Assembly (NCBI RefSeq): GCF_036785885.1
Contig: NC_092320.1
Coordinates: forward strand, 16,121,557-16,185,556
Reading direction: 5' to 3'
Source: Coffea arabica
Taxonomy: Eukaryota; Streptophyta; Magnoliopsida; Gentianales; Rubiaceae
Length of the DNA: 64,000 bases
A program made the position numbers and the translations under genes. How positions within the stretch are numbered: the stretch's first letter is position 1; each line of letters starts with the position of its first letter. Shown here one piece after another: positions 35,737-50,120 of this stretch. Below the pieces are notes generated by a model, which was not told the DNA's origin, did not search any database, and saw only the letters and a program-made list of their open reading frames with translations.

Positions 35737-37306
35737 GGTTTTGAAGCTCTGCTTAGGGTCTCTCCTTGATGAGATTATCACTTTGCCACAGCCGTGGCAG
35801 GAATAGTGCCCCTATTTTTTGAATTAGCTAAGGTTATCAATTTGGTGACATTATGTATGTATTTGTCATTTACGAAGGCTGCTCTGAATTTCCATGTAGT
35901 GAATTCTCATTCATGTTGAGCCTTTAAGGAAATTCTGTAGGTTGATGTATTGTCGAAGGCAAAGACACATTAGAATGCAAATTCGAGTTGTTTGGGGTGG
36001 CTGCAGCTGATGCTGGCAACGGGGTTCTGGGGAGCTCCAGCATTTGAATGATTCAGTTGCAGAGCAACCTGCGTGTATTAGATTCGAATGTTTGTTTTCG
36101 GTTGTTGTCCTGTCAACTTAGTATCCTGGTTTTGCAGAACTTTTTTTAGCAATAAATAACCAATCTTCAGTTGACATAGTGTAAACTTAGTCCTAGTGCA
36201 GTGCCTTTTCTTTCTCTGTCACAACATGATGTTTCTTTTGAAAACCAACTTTTCTTGGAGCTGCTCCTGACTGGTTCGTGAGAATCTGCATTAGCTGTGA
36301 ATGCAATTGGCTGAAATGCGCTTTTGTGAGACATGCATTGCACGTAACTTGTTTTTAGTAAACTGGATTGGAATAAAAGAATATGCTGCCTTTTTAAAAA
36401 TATAATAACAAGCTTCATTGGAATTTGTTTTGGTTGGCATATTAAAGAGGAGTAAAATTAACCAATGGAAATGGCGCATGCTACGCGGGTGCATATGAAA
36501 AAAAATTCGTAAAGGAAAAAAAATAATTTGTTGATGATTATAGAAAATTTTATTAGGCTTATAAATGGGAGGGTTTTTTTTTATCTTTTTCTTTTTTCTT
36601 TTTTCTTTTAAGAAAGGAGCTCATTTGTAATTTTTTTTTTAATTAGTAGATTATTGAATTGTGGAAATCTAGCGTGAGAAGAATACATTGGCACGAGTTA
36701 TGGGCAGAGTATAGTGGCAACATTTACGCGGGATATATTTGAAACAATAAATAATGACATAGCTTTTTAACACCAAACATGCTTCTCAAGTTTTATAAAC
36801 AGAGATTCCCTCAAAAAAAAAAAAGGTTTTATAGACAGAGTGATGCTTTTAGTCTTTTATGGATTGAAAACTGGCACCTTCAGGAACTACTCTACTCTTC
36901 TTAAGCACGAGTTATTTGAAGAAGCAAATCTATTGCATCACAAGCACATTTTTAACTAATAATTAATATTTTTAATTGTCCTTTTATTTCAGTGTGCATT
37001 ATATTATATTAAAAAAAGTGATACAATATATTATAGAATAATTTTCCAAATAGATTTGGATTCTTTCTTGCCACAAAATACAATCTCCTAGCCCTAAGTC
37101 CTAGCCCACCTTGCTATATTCGATTTCGAGGGGCACTTTGGTCTCACCGAAGTGGCAAAATCAAGCAAAAGGAAAAAAGTTTCGAAAAAAGAAAGAAATC
37201 CTTCAACAAAAAAAAAAAAAGAAGAAAGAAATCCAAAAGCCTGCTAAAACCCAGAGAACGTCATAACGTCCTTTAGAGAAGAGTGGGAAAAGCAGTAATC
37301 AAATCA
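35737..37306. other. PURA 3' region and helicase upstream region
   Basis: The first 400 bp is probably the PURA 3' UTR. From 36,500 the sequence is AT-rich with poly-T and poly-A runs. The 200 bp before the helicase ATG is purine-rich (AAGAAAGAAATCC-type runs) as in many plant 5' leaders. No further gene is seen. Confidence 0.5.
36151..36156 (+). promoter_or_regulatory. Candidate polyadenylation signal of PURA
   Basis: AATAAA about 415 bp after the stop codon. Plant signals are loose, so this is only a candidate. Confidence 0.35.
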
Positions 37307-40300
37307 ATGGAGAAAGTAGGAAGAGGAGGAGGAGAAAAGAGCAATAATGAGAAGAAGAAAGCTGCTGCTAATATAACTCTGGAGCAATTCGTCTCCATTA
37401 TGACCCCTTTAATCGATATGGAAAAGGTTTCAGTGACCATCTTTTTTTAGCTTCAGTCCTTCCGGAATCCCATTTTTGGCTTCAAAGTTTTTTCTTTTTT
37501 TTTTGGATCATTTGATTTGGTTCTATTTGATTGTAGTTTTATTGCAAGATTTTTTTTTTGTGTTGTTGGGAGGGGGGGGGGGGGGGGGAGGGTTCATTTT
37601 CAGCATTTGGTTGCGATTGAACGCTGAAACAATTGTTGAAGTATACACTGGATTAGCTATTGAAACAATTAAAGAATTCCCTTTTGTCCTTATTGTTAAA
37701 AACAATTAGGAAATGTTGATGAATTGAACTATATTGTCTGATAGGCTTCCTACTGTACTCTTAACTGTCTTTATTAAACGTTGATATAGGCAGAGTGTGG
37801 CTAATAGGCCTCAAACATGATCAAAGCCACTTGATTTTTCTAGCCTAAGCTCTCTTTGTCGGTAAAAGGTACAAAAAGAAGTTTACTTTTTGTTTTTTTT
37901 GATGATTGAGGATGTACTTTATTTGCAGAAAATCAGGGTAGAAATTCTAAATGAATGTACTGCCATACTTTTTTGATAAATGCAAAATTAAAAAATTTAA
38001 ACGATAAAGGTCGTCTTATTCAAAATCCCCATAATGACAATGCATGTTAACGCTAGAAAGTAACCGTTGTCTCCGGTATAGGCTAGTTCTGATTGTTTCT
38101 CTGTGTTGTTCAGTCCAAGACTTAGTTTCTCTAATCCTGTAACATGCAATTAGGATGTTGTGTATTTCTTATGAGACGTGCATTCCACATGTAAATGCAT
38201 GTATTTGCTATTATTGTTCAAATATATCTGGATCCGACTGCAGCATGTTCACTTTATTTACAGTGATGCATATGTTATTGTTTAAGGAAGCTGAGATATC
38301 TGCATCAATGAGCTCTGGTGCAACAAGGAATTTGGAGACTTCTCAGAAGAAGGGATCCACTATTCTTAATTTGAAGTGCGTAGATGTTCAGGTAGTACTT
38401 TTTTCCCCATGCAGTGAAGATCGTGTGTTGAGTAAGACAGGATTTTGTGCTATAAAACATGGTATGAATGTTGCATTTGATTGTAGACAGGGCTAATGGG
38501 CAAGGCTCTTCTGGAGTTGCAGTCCAATAAAGGGGATGTTCTTCCTGCTCACAAAGTGAGTCATTGTATATGGAATCTTTCTTATAATGATATATTGTGG
38601 GATATAAAGCAATTCTTGCCTTCTTCATTTGCACTATGCAAGCGAACCTGCTAAATTTAAGGTGGAAGAAACATGTGGTTAACCTTCTCAAATTGATTAT
38701 GTCATTGATTTTCTTGCATACTAGTTACTGCTGTATGTGTTTTTCTGTTTTCTATGAAAATATGTGCTTTGAACTAGAACAAAAAATCGAAAATAACTAG
38801 TTTTGTACATGCTTGAGGAGGTCATACTAGTTCTGGATATTGGTTTTTTATTTGCTTGTGTGTCATATAGACAGCCAGTACACTATTCTATCTTCCTGAG
38901 CGCTTCTGTTCCATTTAACTTTGGAATTTTTGAGAATTTACATTGATTACGCGCCTTCTGGTATGCTACAAATTGATATGGTATTGAAATGGTTCTTTGG
39001 ATGACTCACAGTGCTGTAGCAAACAAATTTCTTTCATGCTAAAAGTTTTGATTTCTCTTGATTTTTTAAAATCTGTTCTTCAGTTGGTGACAATTACTTC
39101 ACCTTGCAGTTTGGCCCCCATGATGTTGTGATTTTGAAGCCAAACAAGGCTGACCCCGGCTCTCCTTCCCTTGGACAGGGTGTTGTTTACAGACTTAAGG
39201 TACTTTAGATGTGGAACTTGTCTAATTTCTGGCTGTGCACTTGACGTGTAGTAGTTTCTTTAATTAGTGGCACTATTCGCTTTTGATGCTGATTTTGATC
39301 TGATCAGGATTCATCTATTACGGTGGCTTTTGATGACGTACCTGAAGATGGTTTAAATAGTCCTCTACGCCTAGAGAAAGTGGCAAATGAGGTGCACTCA
39401 ATAATGATTTTTTTTCATAGACTTTAAGAATTAAAAAAAAAAGAAATAGAAAATCTTCCTAAAAATTTCAATTACACTTTCCCCTTTTCCTTTCCAATGA
39501 TGCTGCAACAAAATCACAGTGACAGAACTCTGATTCTTTTATTCTTTCTATCTTGTATATTTGTTAAGAGTTTTCATTATTCTGCTTGAGATTAAGCTTT
39601 TAGATTTCAAGTCAATTTGATAATAAATTTAAGGATTTTGAATATTGAGACTGCTATATAAGCATATTTTCTGAGGTTTTTACCTTGATGAACTGTCAAT
39701 GATAAGTCATCAGAATTATGCTATCTCAAGTTACCCGAATGAGGAACAGGTTACATACTTATTCGTCAAATTAGGGAGTTCTTTACAAGTGCAGTTACGG
39801 ATTTTGGTAGGTTACATATCGGCGGATGAAAGACACATTAGTACAATTGAGTAAAGGAGTGCAAAAGGGCCCTGCTGCTGACTTGGTTCCTGTATTGTTT
39901 GGAGAGAGGCCACCTATGATAGCAAAAAAGGATGCCAAAATCACCCCTTATAATGCTAACCTTGATCATTCTCAGGTTAAGAAGATAACCTTCTTTTGTT
40001 AGTTGGATGCTTTACGTTTTTAAGTTAGACATATTGTTTTTACTTGTTCTATTCTGGTCACAGTAGTCCTCAGAAACTCCTGAAGTTTCAAGGAAATTGA
40101 ATTCATGGAAGCGTATTTCTGCATCAGCCCTGTTGCTTCTAGACAAAAATGTTGTCTGTTTTGTATTCCACTACGATAATATGTTTGATTTACTTTTTCC
40201 TGTTAAAGTTTCTGGAGCATCTTATACAGCTAGTGTTTGTTTCGTTGCCTAGCTACTATATCAGGGTATTATCTTTTAGTCTTCAATGCTACCTTGCAAT

Positions 40301-43300
40301 GATTCAGCCCAAACTTTGCTAAACGAATGTTCCCCCCTTCCCTGTGTCTGACTGTAGAAGAAACTCGAAATCTCTTATAGCTTGTAGAGATTAGTGTCAA
40401 ACAGGGGATTTTGGCTGTTTGTAAGCTGTCAATGTTAATAAATCACAATAGGAATCTCTTTCTTTTCAAATGCTTTTTGACATTTGAAACGAAAGTTTTC
40501 TAAACCACCAACACCAGCAATATGTTTCTAGTGATTTCATGTAGTAATAGTGGATTTTAAATCTTGGCATCTTCTGGTTCCTGTTTCCATTGCTTTTGAT
40601 GTGCTTTGGGTGAGAGGCAGAGATGGACCTTAAACAGCAACTAAGTATTGCTTACCTCCTTTCTTTGAACTTGATTGCAATGGTAGATCATGGTTACTAA
40701 GCTTTAGAAGCAAGCTTAGAGTTTCTTGTTTTCTCGTGTCAATTTAGTATATATCCGCTCAAGGAGGTTTATATTATTCTGTCTTCTTTGTCCTGTGAAT
40801 GTCTATTTGACAATTGTCGAGATCTACATATGAGGGTGATAGACTGAGAGATGGTCATGGAAGATTATTTTTTGGATATGAATCAATATATGTGCTTGTT
40901 CTTGCACAATAGAAATCTCATAGTTAGATTGGGGAAAATTGTTTGCCCAAATTGGGTTTTGGATTATATGCCATGTTTCTGTCATGAAATTGATCAAATA
41001 TGTTTTTGCTGCTGTAGAATCTGCTTTATACAGTTAGGACTTTTGGATTGAGTTATTAGCTATCTGTAAATTGTATTTCTAGGAATGTACAAAGCTGTTC
41101 ATGGAGAGTAATTGTCTGTTTTGGTTTTAGATGCACAAATTGGGAATATTTTGCTGCATCCAGGGGAAATGGGCATGGTACCATGCTCATTACCTTCAGA
41201 ACTTGAGTGCTTGTCAAGAAGGTTTTAGTAATAAGAAAGGTTGGTGCTTCTTGAGGTAGTGCCATGTAAGCTAAAAGATTGCAACTTTGAGCTTGACCAT
41301 GGACTGCTTTTGACCAATTAAATAATAAAAGAAGTGCTTCTAAAATTTCTCTAAACACTTCTACAAGCACTATACTTGAGACCAGACTCGAACCAACCTT
41401 TCTTGTTGAATAATTTGCTGAGAACTCTTGCTCAGCTTTCCACATTTGTTTGTATCCATATCTGTATCTGTAGCACATGAAGTTGCATTTAGTTCTTTGA
41501 TCACTTTTTTGTCTTTCTGATACATGCAACTGGAGGATTAACATATTCTGCCCCATTATAATCTTAATATATGTTGAGGCATGTATCCCTAGACAGTGGA
41601 CATGGGAGCCTCGGTTACTCTTGTTATTATAATTTGTGACATCTACAGACTGAAGTGTGTTCCTCTCTCCTTTTCCCCTCTTCTAAGAAAGCTGCCATTT
41701 CAAAGGCTCTTTCATCCAAGGACCTTTTCTTGTTGCATGGACCTCCTGGTACAGGGAAAACTACTACAGTGGTGGAAATTATCTTACAAGAAGTGAAACG
41801 TGGATCGAAGATTCTTGCTTGTGCTGCTTCAAACATTGCTGTGGATAACATTGTTGAGCGACTAGTCCCTCATAGGTACCTTTTTGTGCTCCATATATCA
41901 ACTGGTCCCTCGTGAGGGAGATATATTGTAGATGATACTTTGTTTCTGTAAATGTACTTCCATCTTCAAGTAAACCGCCCCAAATTGGTTTGCTATACTT
42001 TCAACTACGAATGTTTTACACACACCCACACACACATATATATAGATCATTAGACGCTCTGTGAATAAGATAAAGTAACTTTTCAATACAGAAAAAAGTT
42101 TAATTTTCATTTTTATTGTTTAGGTAGCCTTCTGTAAAGTAAGAAGTTACTTGTTTATCTTTCTATATATGTCTAACAATCTGTTGTCCACTATCAGGAG
42201 TTAAAGATTGCTAGTTACCAAATTTTGCAAAACGCCTTTCATGATTATGAGTAGTCTCATAGATTTTTAATTTCAAAGTGCTTGAATGATGGTATCTAAG
42301 GTATAGTTTCGTGAAAATCACAAGTAGAAGCGTACTCTATGATACCTTTACAGATGTATAGTTAATCCATCTTTACGTGCTTGGTCAAAGGGGAGGACAT
42401 AAACAGGGTTGGGAAAGTAAGATGAGTGCACATGGAAGTTTAATTGTTGTATAGTTAAATATGTTCAGGATATTTCATCCACTCCTTTCTCCCCTCGAGG
42501 AGGGGGACATCTGAAAGTCTTTTTCCCATCTTAAGTTTCTTGTTATGCACTTTACCCTTATTGCATAATCAAGTTGAAACTTGTTGTATTGGTTTAACAT
42601 TCCAGAAATTTCATTTATCTGTTCATTTATTTATTTATTTTTGTAAGTTTTATCAAACCAACAAAATAACTCTCTACTTCCATCTGTTGATCAGGGTAAA
42701 GTTGGTAAGATTTGGGCACCCTGCACGTTTACTTCCACAAGTATTAGAGAGTGCTCTAGATGCACAGGTACCTTTACCTTTGTGTTCCCGGACAATTGGT
42801 GGACCATGGGACATCTTTAGTTGATTCTCCTGTAGGTTAAAGGTTCTGGTTATGAGAACATGCAGTTACCATAGATTTGAAGCATTTGTAATTCTTTTTG
42901 TTGCTGCTTCTTTATTTGTTATTGTCTCTAGATGTTGCATTTTCCATGTAGCTTACTATCGTTTAAAAAAAAATTTGATCTTATACTGCTAAGCATCTCC
43001 ATGAATTACTACTTCATCTAATAACTTAAGATGGTGGAGAAAAGACAATTTACTGATTAGTAAACTTTAACACACCCCACACTTTGTGCTAAATGTTCCT
43101 TTTAATGGGCCAAGCATGTTCTTAGTGCTAAATTTTCTTTCCAATGGGCCAAGCATGTTCTTATTGCTAAATGTTCTTTCAATGGCCAAGCATGTGGAGC
43201 CATAGTTGTGGCTTTAGGGCATTGATACTTGTTGGATCTTTCACCAGCTATGGTACCATGTTCATTACCACTTCATCTTATGTAGATAATAGAGAGGAAG

Positions 43301-46300
43301 GATTTTTTTTTTTTTTTTTTTTTTTTATGTACTCTCAGTTAGTGGGTCAAAATTATCATTAATCAGTCACTCTTTCTGCAATATGACTGATTTATACACT
43401 AATCTTTCAACAAGAATTTGCAGAGGTTTTCTTTGTTTACTTTTGCTTGCGGTTTGTAATTATAATCACTCTAGGATTGATGTTGACATTTTCCTTCTAT
43501 TGAGGCTTACCAATACTATTTCTCATTGGTTTGCAATATATAGTGTAGGAAGGTCCTACTCCTAGTTCTGATTCAATGTTTACATGCAGGTTCTTCGTGG
43601 GGATAATAGTGCTCTTGCAAATGACATCCGCAAGGAGATGAAGGTAAGATGTTCTAATTATGATAGTTGCCAGTTAACTTATTCCACCCCTGATAAAAGA
43701 GATTGCATTGATGGGAACCATTTCAAAGTTGCTAAGAGGTTGATCTTTTCTATGCTTGAAATTGGGCTCATCCAGTATCTTGGAGTGTGATTTTTGGTTG
43801 AACATTGGGAATCTAGCTGTAGAAAGCAAAGTAAAGCTACACTAGCCCCTTAGGCATGGCCATATATGGCATAGAAATCGCATTTGGAAATGGAGGACAA
43901 CTAATCTGGAGCTGCTGGTGTTGTAGCAAAACTGAACTTAATGGTAGCAAACTTGATCAAATGGTTTAAGTGTTCCCAGACTCCAGATCCCATACCACCC
44001 CTTGTAAGCTGAATTCATATGCCTCAATAGCTACAGCGATGCTATTTGCTTGGAGGGTCAGTAAAGCAAAATTGCTGATTGAGTTTAATATGAATTTCGC
44101 ATTTCTTATAAAGTTGTTCTTATTGGGAAAAAATCGATCAGATTGCAAATTTACAAATTTTTATATATGGGCTCTCAGTCATTGAATTTTTCCTTTTAGT
44201 GTTTTTGTGATGTTGATGGTTGTGCGACAGTTTGTTCCTCGCTGTATCTATTTACAATACTAAGGCATCTTTGCAAATTCAAGTGAATTTGAAACCTTTT
44301 GGTACGAAGATATCTTTTTGTTCTTCGTCAAGTTTTATCATGAAAAGATGTATTCTTGATATAGTCATTTGTAATTTGATTATGCATATGATTTTTACAT
44401 TTTGGATTTTCTGTTCATTGTTTTCCTCTTCTTCCTTCATTTATCTACTTTTTAATTCTTTCTCGAATATGGAATTCTATAGGCCCTGAATGGGAAACTG
44501 TTAAAAGCCAAGGATAGAAACACAAAAAGGGATATTAAGAGGGAGCTCAAGGCTCTTTCGAAAGAAGAACGCAAAAGGCAGCAGCTTGCTGTGACAGATG
44601 TAATTAAAAATGCTGATGTGGTGTTGACAACCTTGACTGGCTCATTGTCTAAAAAATTGGATGGTACTTCATTTGATTTGGTTATCATTGATGAAGCTGC
44701 TCAGGCACTTGAAATAGCGTGTTGGATTGCTTTGCTGAAGGTAATTTTAGAAAATGGACACAAAACGCGAATTGCATGTCCACAAGCTTGTGTATTTAAA
44801 CTGCATATTTGTTGTGGTAAACTTAGACAGGAAGCTGTCTTTTCATGTCTGTATTTTTTTTCCATGTCTCTGTTGTTTTTACTGATGAAGTCCTAATTAG
44901 TAGTATTGTTCGATTTACTTTATTAAGGTTCATTGCTTTTGCTGTTATAAGCACTCAGAAGGATTATCTAAGGACAATACTGAAGCAAGTATAGCTATAC
45001 GTTATATGAATTTTGAAAAATGAAAAAAAAAATCCTAAATTTCCTTGCATCTGTATATGGAGATTTATTTACAGTTCTTCATGAGGTCTTGAGTTTAGGA
45101 TGGTTGATATAGAAAGTTAGAATATAAGCAGATCATAGTGGTGGTGAATGCCTGTAATTGACCCAAGAAGATTTAGAGGGAAATGATGATGTCTTGATTT
45201 GACTTGTTCTCAGAAGGGATTCTGATTATTCTTGAAAGTAACCAACATGGGCAATTTATGTCAGATGCAAGAAGAAAATAATTACATTTGACAATTAAAA
45301 TAAGCTGGACTGAGATGCTGCACTGGTAGGTGATGACTTTGTTTTTCTAAAAGGAATAACCTTTGCACGTGGGAAGAAAATGTCCCTGATGTTACTGTGT
45401 GGAAAGAGAGATCCAAAGGCCAGCATGTAGTTAAAGCTATAATTAGGGAATGTGATGCTGCTGCTGGTAAAACTAGAGATGCTAAAATGATTTTCTTTGG
45501 AATACGTGGGAAGTGCATTTCAGCTATGTTCTTTTCACATACTTGAAACTGGGTCAATGGGGGATCTTTTGATGGAGGCAGCTCAGAAGCTTTAGGAAGT
45601 CTTTGAGTTGAAGTGAGTCTGTTGTCAAAGCCTTACCTTTTGTAGTCCTGCTTGCATCAATGTTATGATTTTTTTGGCTTTTGAGGTCATAGACTAGAGT
45701 GCAGTGGTTTTAGATGTACTAAGTTTTGGTCAATTGGCTCAGATCCAGCCATGCAAAGGTATTGGGGTGATATTTCTTTGTGATGTGCTTTTTCCATATA
45801 TTATAGAGACATGTTGCAGCTATCAACTGTTTTGCTTTTCTTCTCTGTTTGCCCCATCTTTTGCTTTTTCTTTGGTGGGTATTGTGGCTTTGGTGGTTGG
45901 TGTGTTTTGGTTAATTTGCTTTTCTATATTACATTATGTACGAAATAATTGTTTTACATCATGAAAAAATAGGGATTCAATATGATGGACTACTTGTGGC
46001 AGGCAGCTCTGAGAACAATTTTTGATATTGCAGGGGTCAAGGTGTATTCTTGCAGGTGATCATCTCCAGCTTCCTCCAACCATTCAAAGTGTTGATGCCG
46101 AGAAGAAAGGACTAGGGAGAACACTTTTTGAACGACTTGCTGGATTATATGGAAATGAAGTCATGTCCATGCTCACTGTCCAGTACCGCATGCATGAACT
46201 TATTATGAACTGGTCATCTCAAGAGCTTTATGACAGTAAGGTGCCGAAATTATATCTGGTGCATTAGTAATGCAATTGTTTTCCTATAAGGTGATGCTTG

Positions 46301-47611
46301 CTTGTGGAAAAGTTGACAAAAAGTGATCCATTATGCTGATGTTGTTTTCTTCTTTATTACAGATTAAAGCCCACCCAAGTGTCGCTGCACATATGCTATA
46401 TGATCTTGATAGTGTGAACAAGACACCTACAACCGAGTCAACCCTTCTTATCATAGACATAGCTGGGTATGGTGCTATTGGTGCTCTCTGTTAGGTTGCA
46501 TGTTTCATGGAATTTTTGTAATAATTGCTAAGAAGATAGTCCAAAAACCACTTTTATTGAGTTTTAGTTTCTTCATAGACGTAGAAGCTGAAAAGTGTAG
46601 GAGTATCATTTGTCTCTTCATTTTACCCAAAGAAAAATGTACATTTTGTACACAAGCCAGTACAAATGCCCTTCATAACTAAAAGCCCCAAATTGTATCC
46701 TGCTTAAGGATTAAGCATCCTAGTGCACCCTTTTCACAAAGTTTTATTTACTTTTAAGTGTTATACAAATTAATGTTGGGCTCCGAAAAGTGATCAAGGA
46801 AGAACAACAAAGTTCACTCCACTACCATACAGGGACAAGCAAGTTCTAAGAAGTTTTGACAGAGTTGCTAATATTTTTCTCATGCAAAGCTTTCGCTTCC
46901 AGTTCCATAGCTCTGGAATTAGTTATATTGCTGGTTTTTAATGTTTAGAAATTTTAATGCACTGTGATACAGTTGTGACATGGAAGAAAAGAAGGATGAG
47001 GAAGATAGCACGTTAAATGAGGGTGAAGCTGAGATTTCCATAGCCCATGCAAGAAGACTTGTTCAGAGTGGGGTTCAAGCTTCAGATATTGGTATTATTA
47101 CACCTTATGCAGCACAGGTATTACTTATGTTCAGTTCCTGATGACTTAAGGCTGATATGATTCCATTGCATATGGTCCTAATGGTCTTGCTTCTTTTCAC
47201 AGGTTGTCTTCTTGAAGATGTTGAAATGCAATCACGACAAACTAAAAGATATGGAGATCTCTACTGTTGATGGCTTCCAGGGTCGAGAAAAAGAAGCCAT
47301 CATCATTTCAATGGTTCGGTCAAACTCAAAGAAAGAGGTAGTCTTGTTATCTTCATCATCTTGTTTGCCCTTGCCATTTGAGCGGCCAGTATTTCAATTT
47401 GCAAAAAGATTATAATGTAGAGAACTTTTTTTAGGTGGGATTTCTAAGTGACCGGCGAAGAATGAATGTTGCGGTGACACGGGCAAGGAGACAATGTTGT
47501 CTCGTCTGTGACACTGAAACAGTAAGTAGTGACAAATTTTTGAAGCGGATGATTGAATACTTTGAAGAACATGGTGAATATTTAAGTGCTTCAGAGTACG
47601 GAAATGAATAA
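37307..47611 (+). CDS. SMUBP2/IGHMBP2-type SF1 helicase (15 exons, 657 aa)
   Basis: I assembled 15 exons with consistent phases: 37,307-37,426; 38,287-38,391; 38,487-38,555; 39,110-39,199; 39,308-39,391; 39,811-39,975; 41,688-41,875; 42,695-42,767; 43,590-43,643; 44,483-44,740; 46,034-46,240; 46,363-46,466; 46,973-47,117; 47,203-47,337; 47,435-47,611. The product is a UPF1-like superfamily 1 RNA/DNA helicase. A beta-barrel region ([25 protein letters not shown]) precedes the Walker A GPPGTGKT (residues 229-236), the Walker B DEAA (386-389), GDHLQLPP (about 410-417), [24 protein letters not shown] and the arginine-finger motif [10 protein letters not shown]. All core motifs are intact. It lacks the R3H and AN1 zinc-finger tails of animal IGHMBP2, as in short plant homologues of about 640 aa. 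These enzymes unwind 5'-to-3' and are linked to translation or RNA turnover. Confidence 0.95.
43086..43194 (+). repeat. Short tandem repeat in helicase intron 8
   Basis: Units of 39 bp begin at 43,086, 43,125 and 43,164. Each has a GCTAAAT..TTC stretch followed by AATGG(G)CCAAGCATG; the third is slightly shorter. Confidence 0.75.
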
Positions 47612-48691
47612 GTGAAAAAGTTCCATGAGAATTTCCCTTGGTTGATGTGAGAAATATAGTTCCATATTTATAGGCGGCATTAATGCCATAATACTTTGTA
47701 AGAAAATCACATGGTGGCTTGCTGCAGATCAGCTATGACTTGAGATTAATTTAACAATCAGCAGAAAGCAAAAGTAACTTTATTAAAGGAATTTATGATG
47801 AATCTCTTCTTTTGTCATATTGGCTGGTTGTACGCCTTCTCTCTGTGTATGTTGATCAGTTATGATTCTTGTCTTCCTAGTATTAGAGCATGAGACTATC
47901 ACCATCACAGAGTGATAGTTCAACGGCATCAGATCCTCGAGAATTCAATCAAGCTATTTTAATGATAAATATTGTGCGAGTCTGTGGTAATGAATTATGA
48001 ATATGGTTAAACCTTTGGAGTGTAACTTTCATGTCCTTTAGGGTTACTTGAAAACTTGCATAATTTTGTGAGAAAGTCAAGTATCCCATAGGTATGTTTT
48101 GGCTGATGTTTATATTTCTTCCTTTTACCGAATCGTAAATGTTGGGCACCGATGCATGTATTATTGTTTTATTTTCGTGCGCATTTAACTTGACACTTAT
48201 CTGCAGCTGCTTGGACGCTTTATGGATATTCTTTGATTCTTTGATGTCAATTTCTCGGATCAGTTGTAGACTATGTTACTCGGCTTTCCTAGGCTGTATG
48301 GACCACCAATGGTCAACTGCAAAGATGAAGCATAAATGGATATTTAATGTGAAAAGTTCTTTTGAGTACAAAAATGCGACAGATATGGGTTCGAGTGTTA
48401 ATAGCCTATTACTGAATAGCAAGGAATATGATCGCGTGCTTGCCTGCCACTAGTTAGCACCTAATATCTTGCTCCTTTTCTACTCCTGTGATTACACTTA
48501 TCTAGTATTTGGCGAAAAAGTACATGATCTCTCTCTCTCAAGTGCCTTCACCCCCCCCCCTCCTCCCTCCCCCGGGGTCCCAAACCTTCCCTTTCTCAGG
48601 AGATCTGCTGCGGAGCTATAAACATATAGGTATAAGTGTATTCTTGGATGGTCTTTACTATTGGGAGCTAATATGTCCTCTGCTGGCTACT
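47612..48691. other. Intergenic stretch between convergent helicase and DREB2 genes
   Basis: Holds the 3' UTRs of two convergent genes. A run of 10 C followed by TCCTCCCTCC lies near 48,551-48,570. No gene is supported here. Confidence 0.45.
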
Positions 48692-49552
48692 TCAGAAGTT
48701 CCAAATGGATGGAGGAAAACTGGGATCGTCATCATTATCATTGTCGACATGAAACCTACTATTTTCCACTAGCTGATTGTCTTCAATTCCAGGTAGTTCA
48801 CTTGGCGTTTCCCAGTTGAAAATATTTTCAGGGAGGTTGGTGAATACGTCATCGTCTTTTGGTGAGAAATCTTTATCAATGAAGTTTGAGGGTACTTCAC
48901 TTACACCAGGCTGGTCCTCTTTTTTAAGTATTCCTAGTTGCTGAAGGAATTCATTTAGATCAATCTGAGGCTTTTCTTCTTGGTTTAGTGACTTGTTTTC
49001 CCAAGGGTGCTCCGCTTCGTCATTATTTTTTCCTTCAAGACTTTCAACATGGGGATGATCATCCACATATTCTACGTCGCTCTTGGGATTGCTAGATGAT
49101 GTGCTTGCTGAAGATGTTTGACATAATAATCCTGTTTCCTTGAGTTCTTGGAGTCTTTGGTGAATAACATGTACGCTAGGTTGGGCATTCAGATTTAGCA
49201 AACCGGTACTAGGAAACATCGAGACGAGGCTGTTGGAAGGGAACCATTTGAACTTCTGTGATTTGTTCAAAGGGTTGAAGTTTGATCTCAGGTGGGGAAG
49301 ATTGACGTAAGCATCTGGCCCGTATAACCTTCTCGCAGCTTCATCATATGCCATGGCAGCCTCTTCCGCCGTGGCAAAAGACCCCAGCCACAGTCTTGTT
49401 CTTTTCTTTGGCTCCCTGATTTCCGCCACCCATTTCCCCCAAGTCCTCTGTCGAACTCCTCGATACTCGCACATAGCATTCTGAGGCCCTCCTTTTCCTC
49501 TTGCAGGGCCTTTCTTCCATGGCTTTAACGTAGTCTTTCGGTAGCCATCCAT
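48692..49552 (-). CDS. DREB2F: DREB2-type AP2/ERF transcription factor (intronless, 286 aa)
   Basis: A basic N-terminus ([19 protein letters not shown]) of the DREB2 kind, which likely serves as nuclear localisation signal, leads into one AP2 domain at residues 30-87 ([54 protein letters not shown]). The WVAEIREP stretch has the Val and Glu typical of DREB proteins, which bind the DRE/CRT element (core CCGAC) and control drought, heat and cold genes. The C-terminal half is acidic (repeated Asp/Glu, [20 protein letters not shown]) and ends PSIWNF, fitting an activation region. The single open frame fits the intronless family. The match to DREB2F rests on the sequence style and its position next to PURA and the ExAD copy, as in Arabidopsis; the subgroup is inferred. 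Confidence 0.9.
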   Translation of the reverse strand: MDGYRKTTLKPWKKGPARGKGGPQNAMCEYRGVRQRTWGKWVAEIREPKKRTRLWLGSFATAEEAAMAYDEAARRLYGPDAYVNLPHLRSNFNPLNKSQKFKWFPSNSLVSMFPSTGLLNLNAQPSVHVIHQRLQELKETGLLCQTSSASTSSSNPKSDVEYVDDHPHVESLEGKNNDEAEHPWENKSLNQEEKPQIDLNEFLQQLGILKKEDQPGVSEVPSNFIDKDFSPKDDDVFTNLPENIFNWETPSELPGIEDNQLVENSRFHVDNDNDDDPSFPPSIWNF

Positions 49553-49639
49553 GCTATAGATTTTGAAGCAGCCAAGTGTGAGTGGTTTTGCTTGGTGTTG
49601 AAGTGAGAATGGATGATGATGAGTGCTAGGCGCGGGATA

Positions 49640-49651
49640 TGTATATAGAGT
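49640..49651 (-). promoter_or_regulatory. Candidate TATA box of the DREB2-type gene
   Basis: CTCTATATACAT on the minus strand, about 90-100 bp upstream of the start codon, at a sensible distance for a plant core promoter. The leader between them would be about 60 bp. Confidence 0.55.
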
Positions 49652-50120
49652 GTCTCAGTGCAGTTCGGGTTTAAATGGTATCACGTTTGGAGAAAGTTTT
49701 GAAGCCCATGTGACCGTTGGGGCTAAGTTGCGAGTAGTGAACACTCTTCATACACTGAACAGCGTACAATCACATATATGATACATCCCTCATTCTCTGG
49801 TTGTGTATTCTCCATCAGTTTTGGTGGAAACTGTTTCATATAGTTTTGTTTGAATTCTTGATTTCTGAAAATTCAAACACTGCATCAGCCCTACAGACTT
49901 GGTGCACGTACTGCATGCATGATAAGTGTGAAGAATGCTGCATGTGAAAGTCCTGTAGAGGGCTCGTGCATGTCATTATGGCCAAAAATAGTGCGTATGA
50001 CTATGAACTGCTTCAAGTGAAAGAATCCAAGGTTTGTCACAAGAATAAAATCTTTACCAGATTTTTGTCATTTTCCTACTGTATCATACTGGCAACCGTC
50101 GAATAACTTGGAAGAATTAA

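Noticed and set aside
41056..41556. 166-codon minus-strand frame in helicase intron 6
   Set aside because: No recognisable domain, no conserved pattern and no splice context; it lies in an intron of a well-supported gene.
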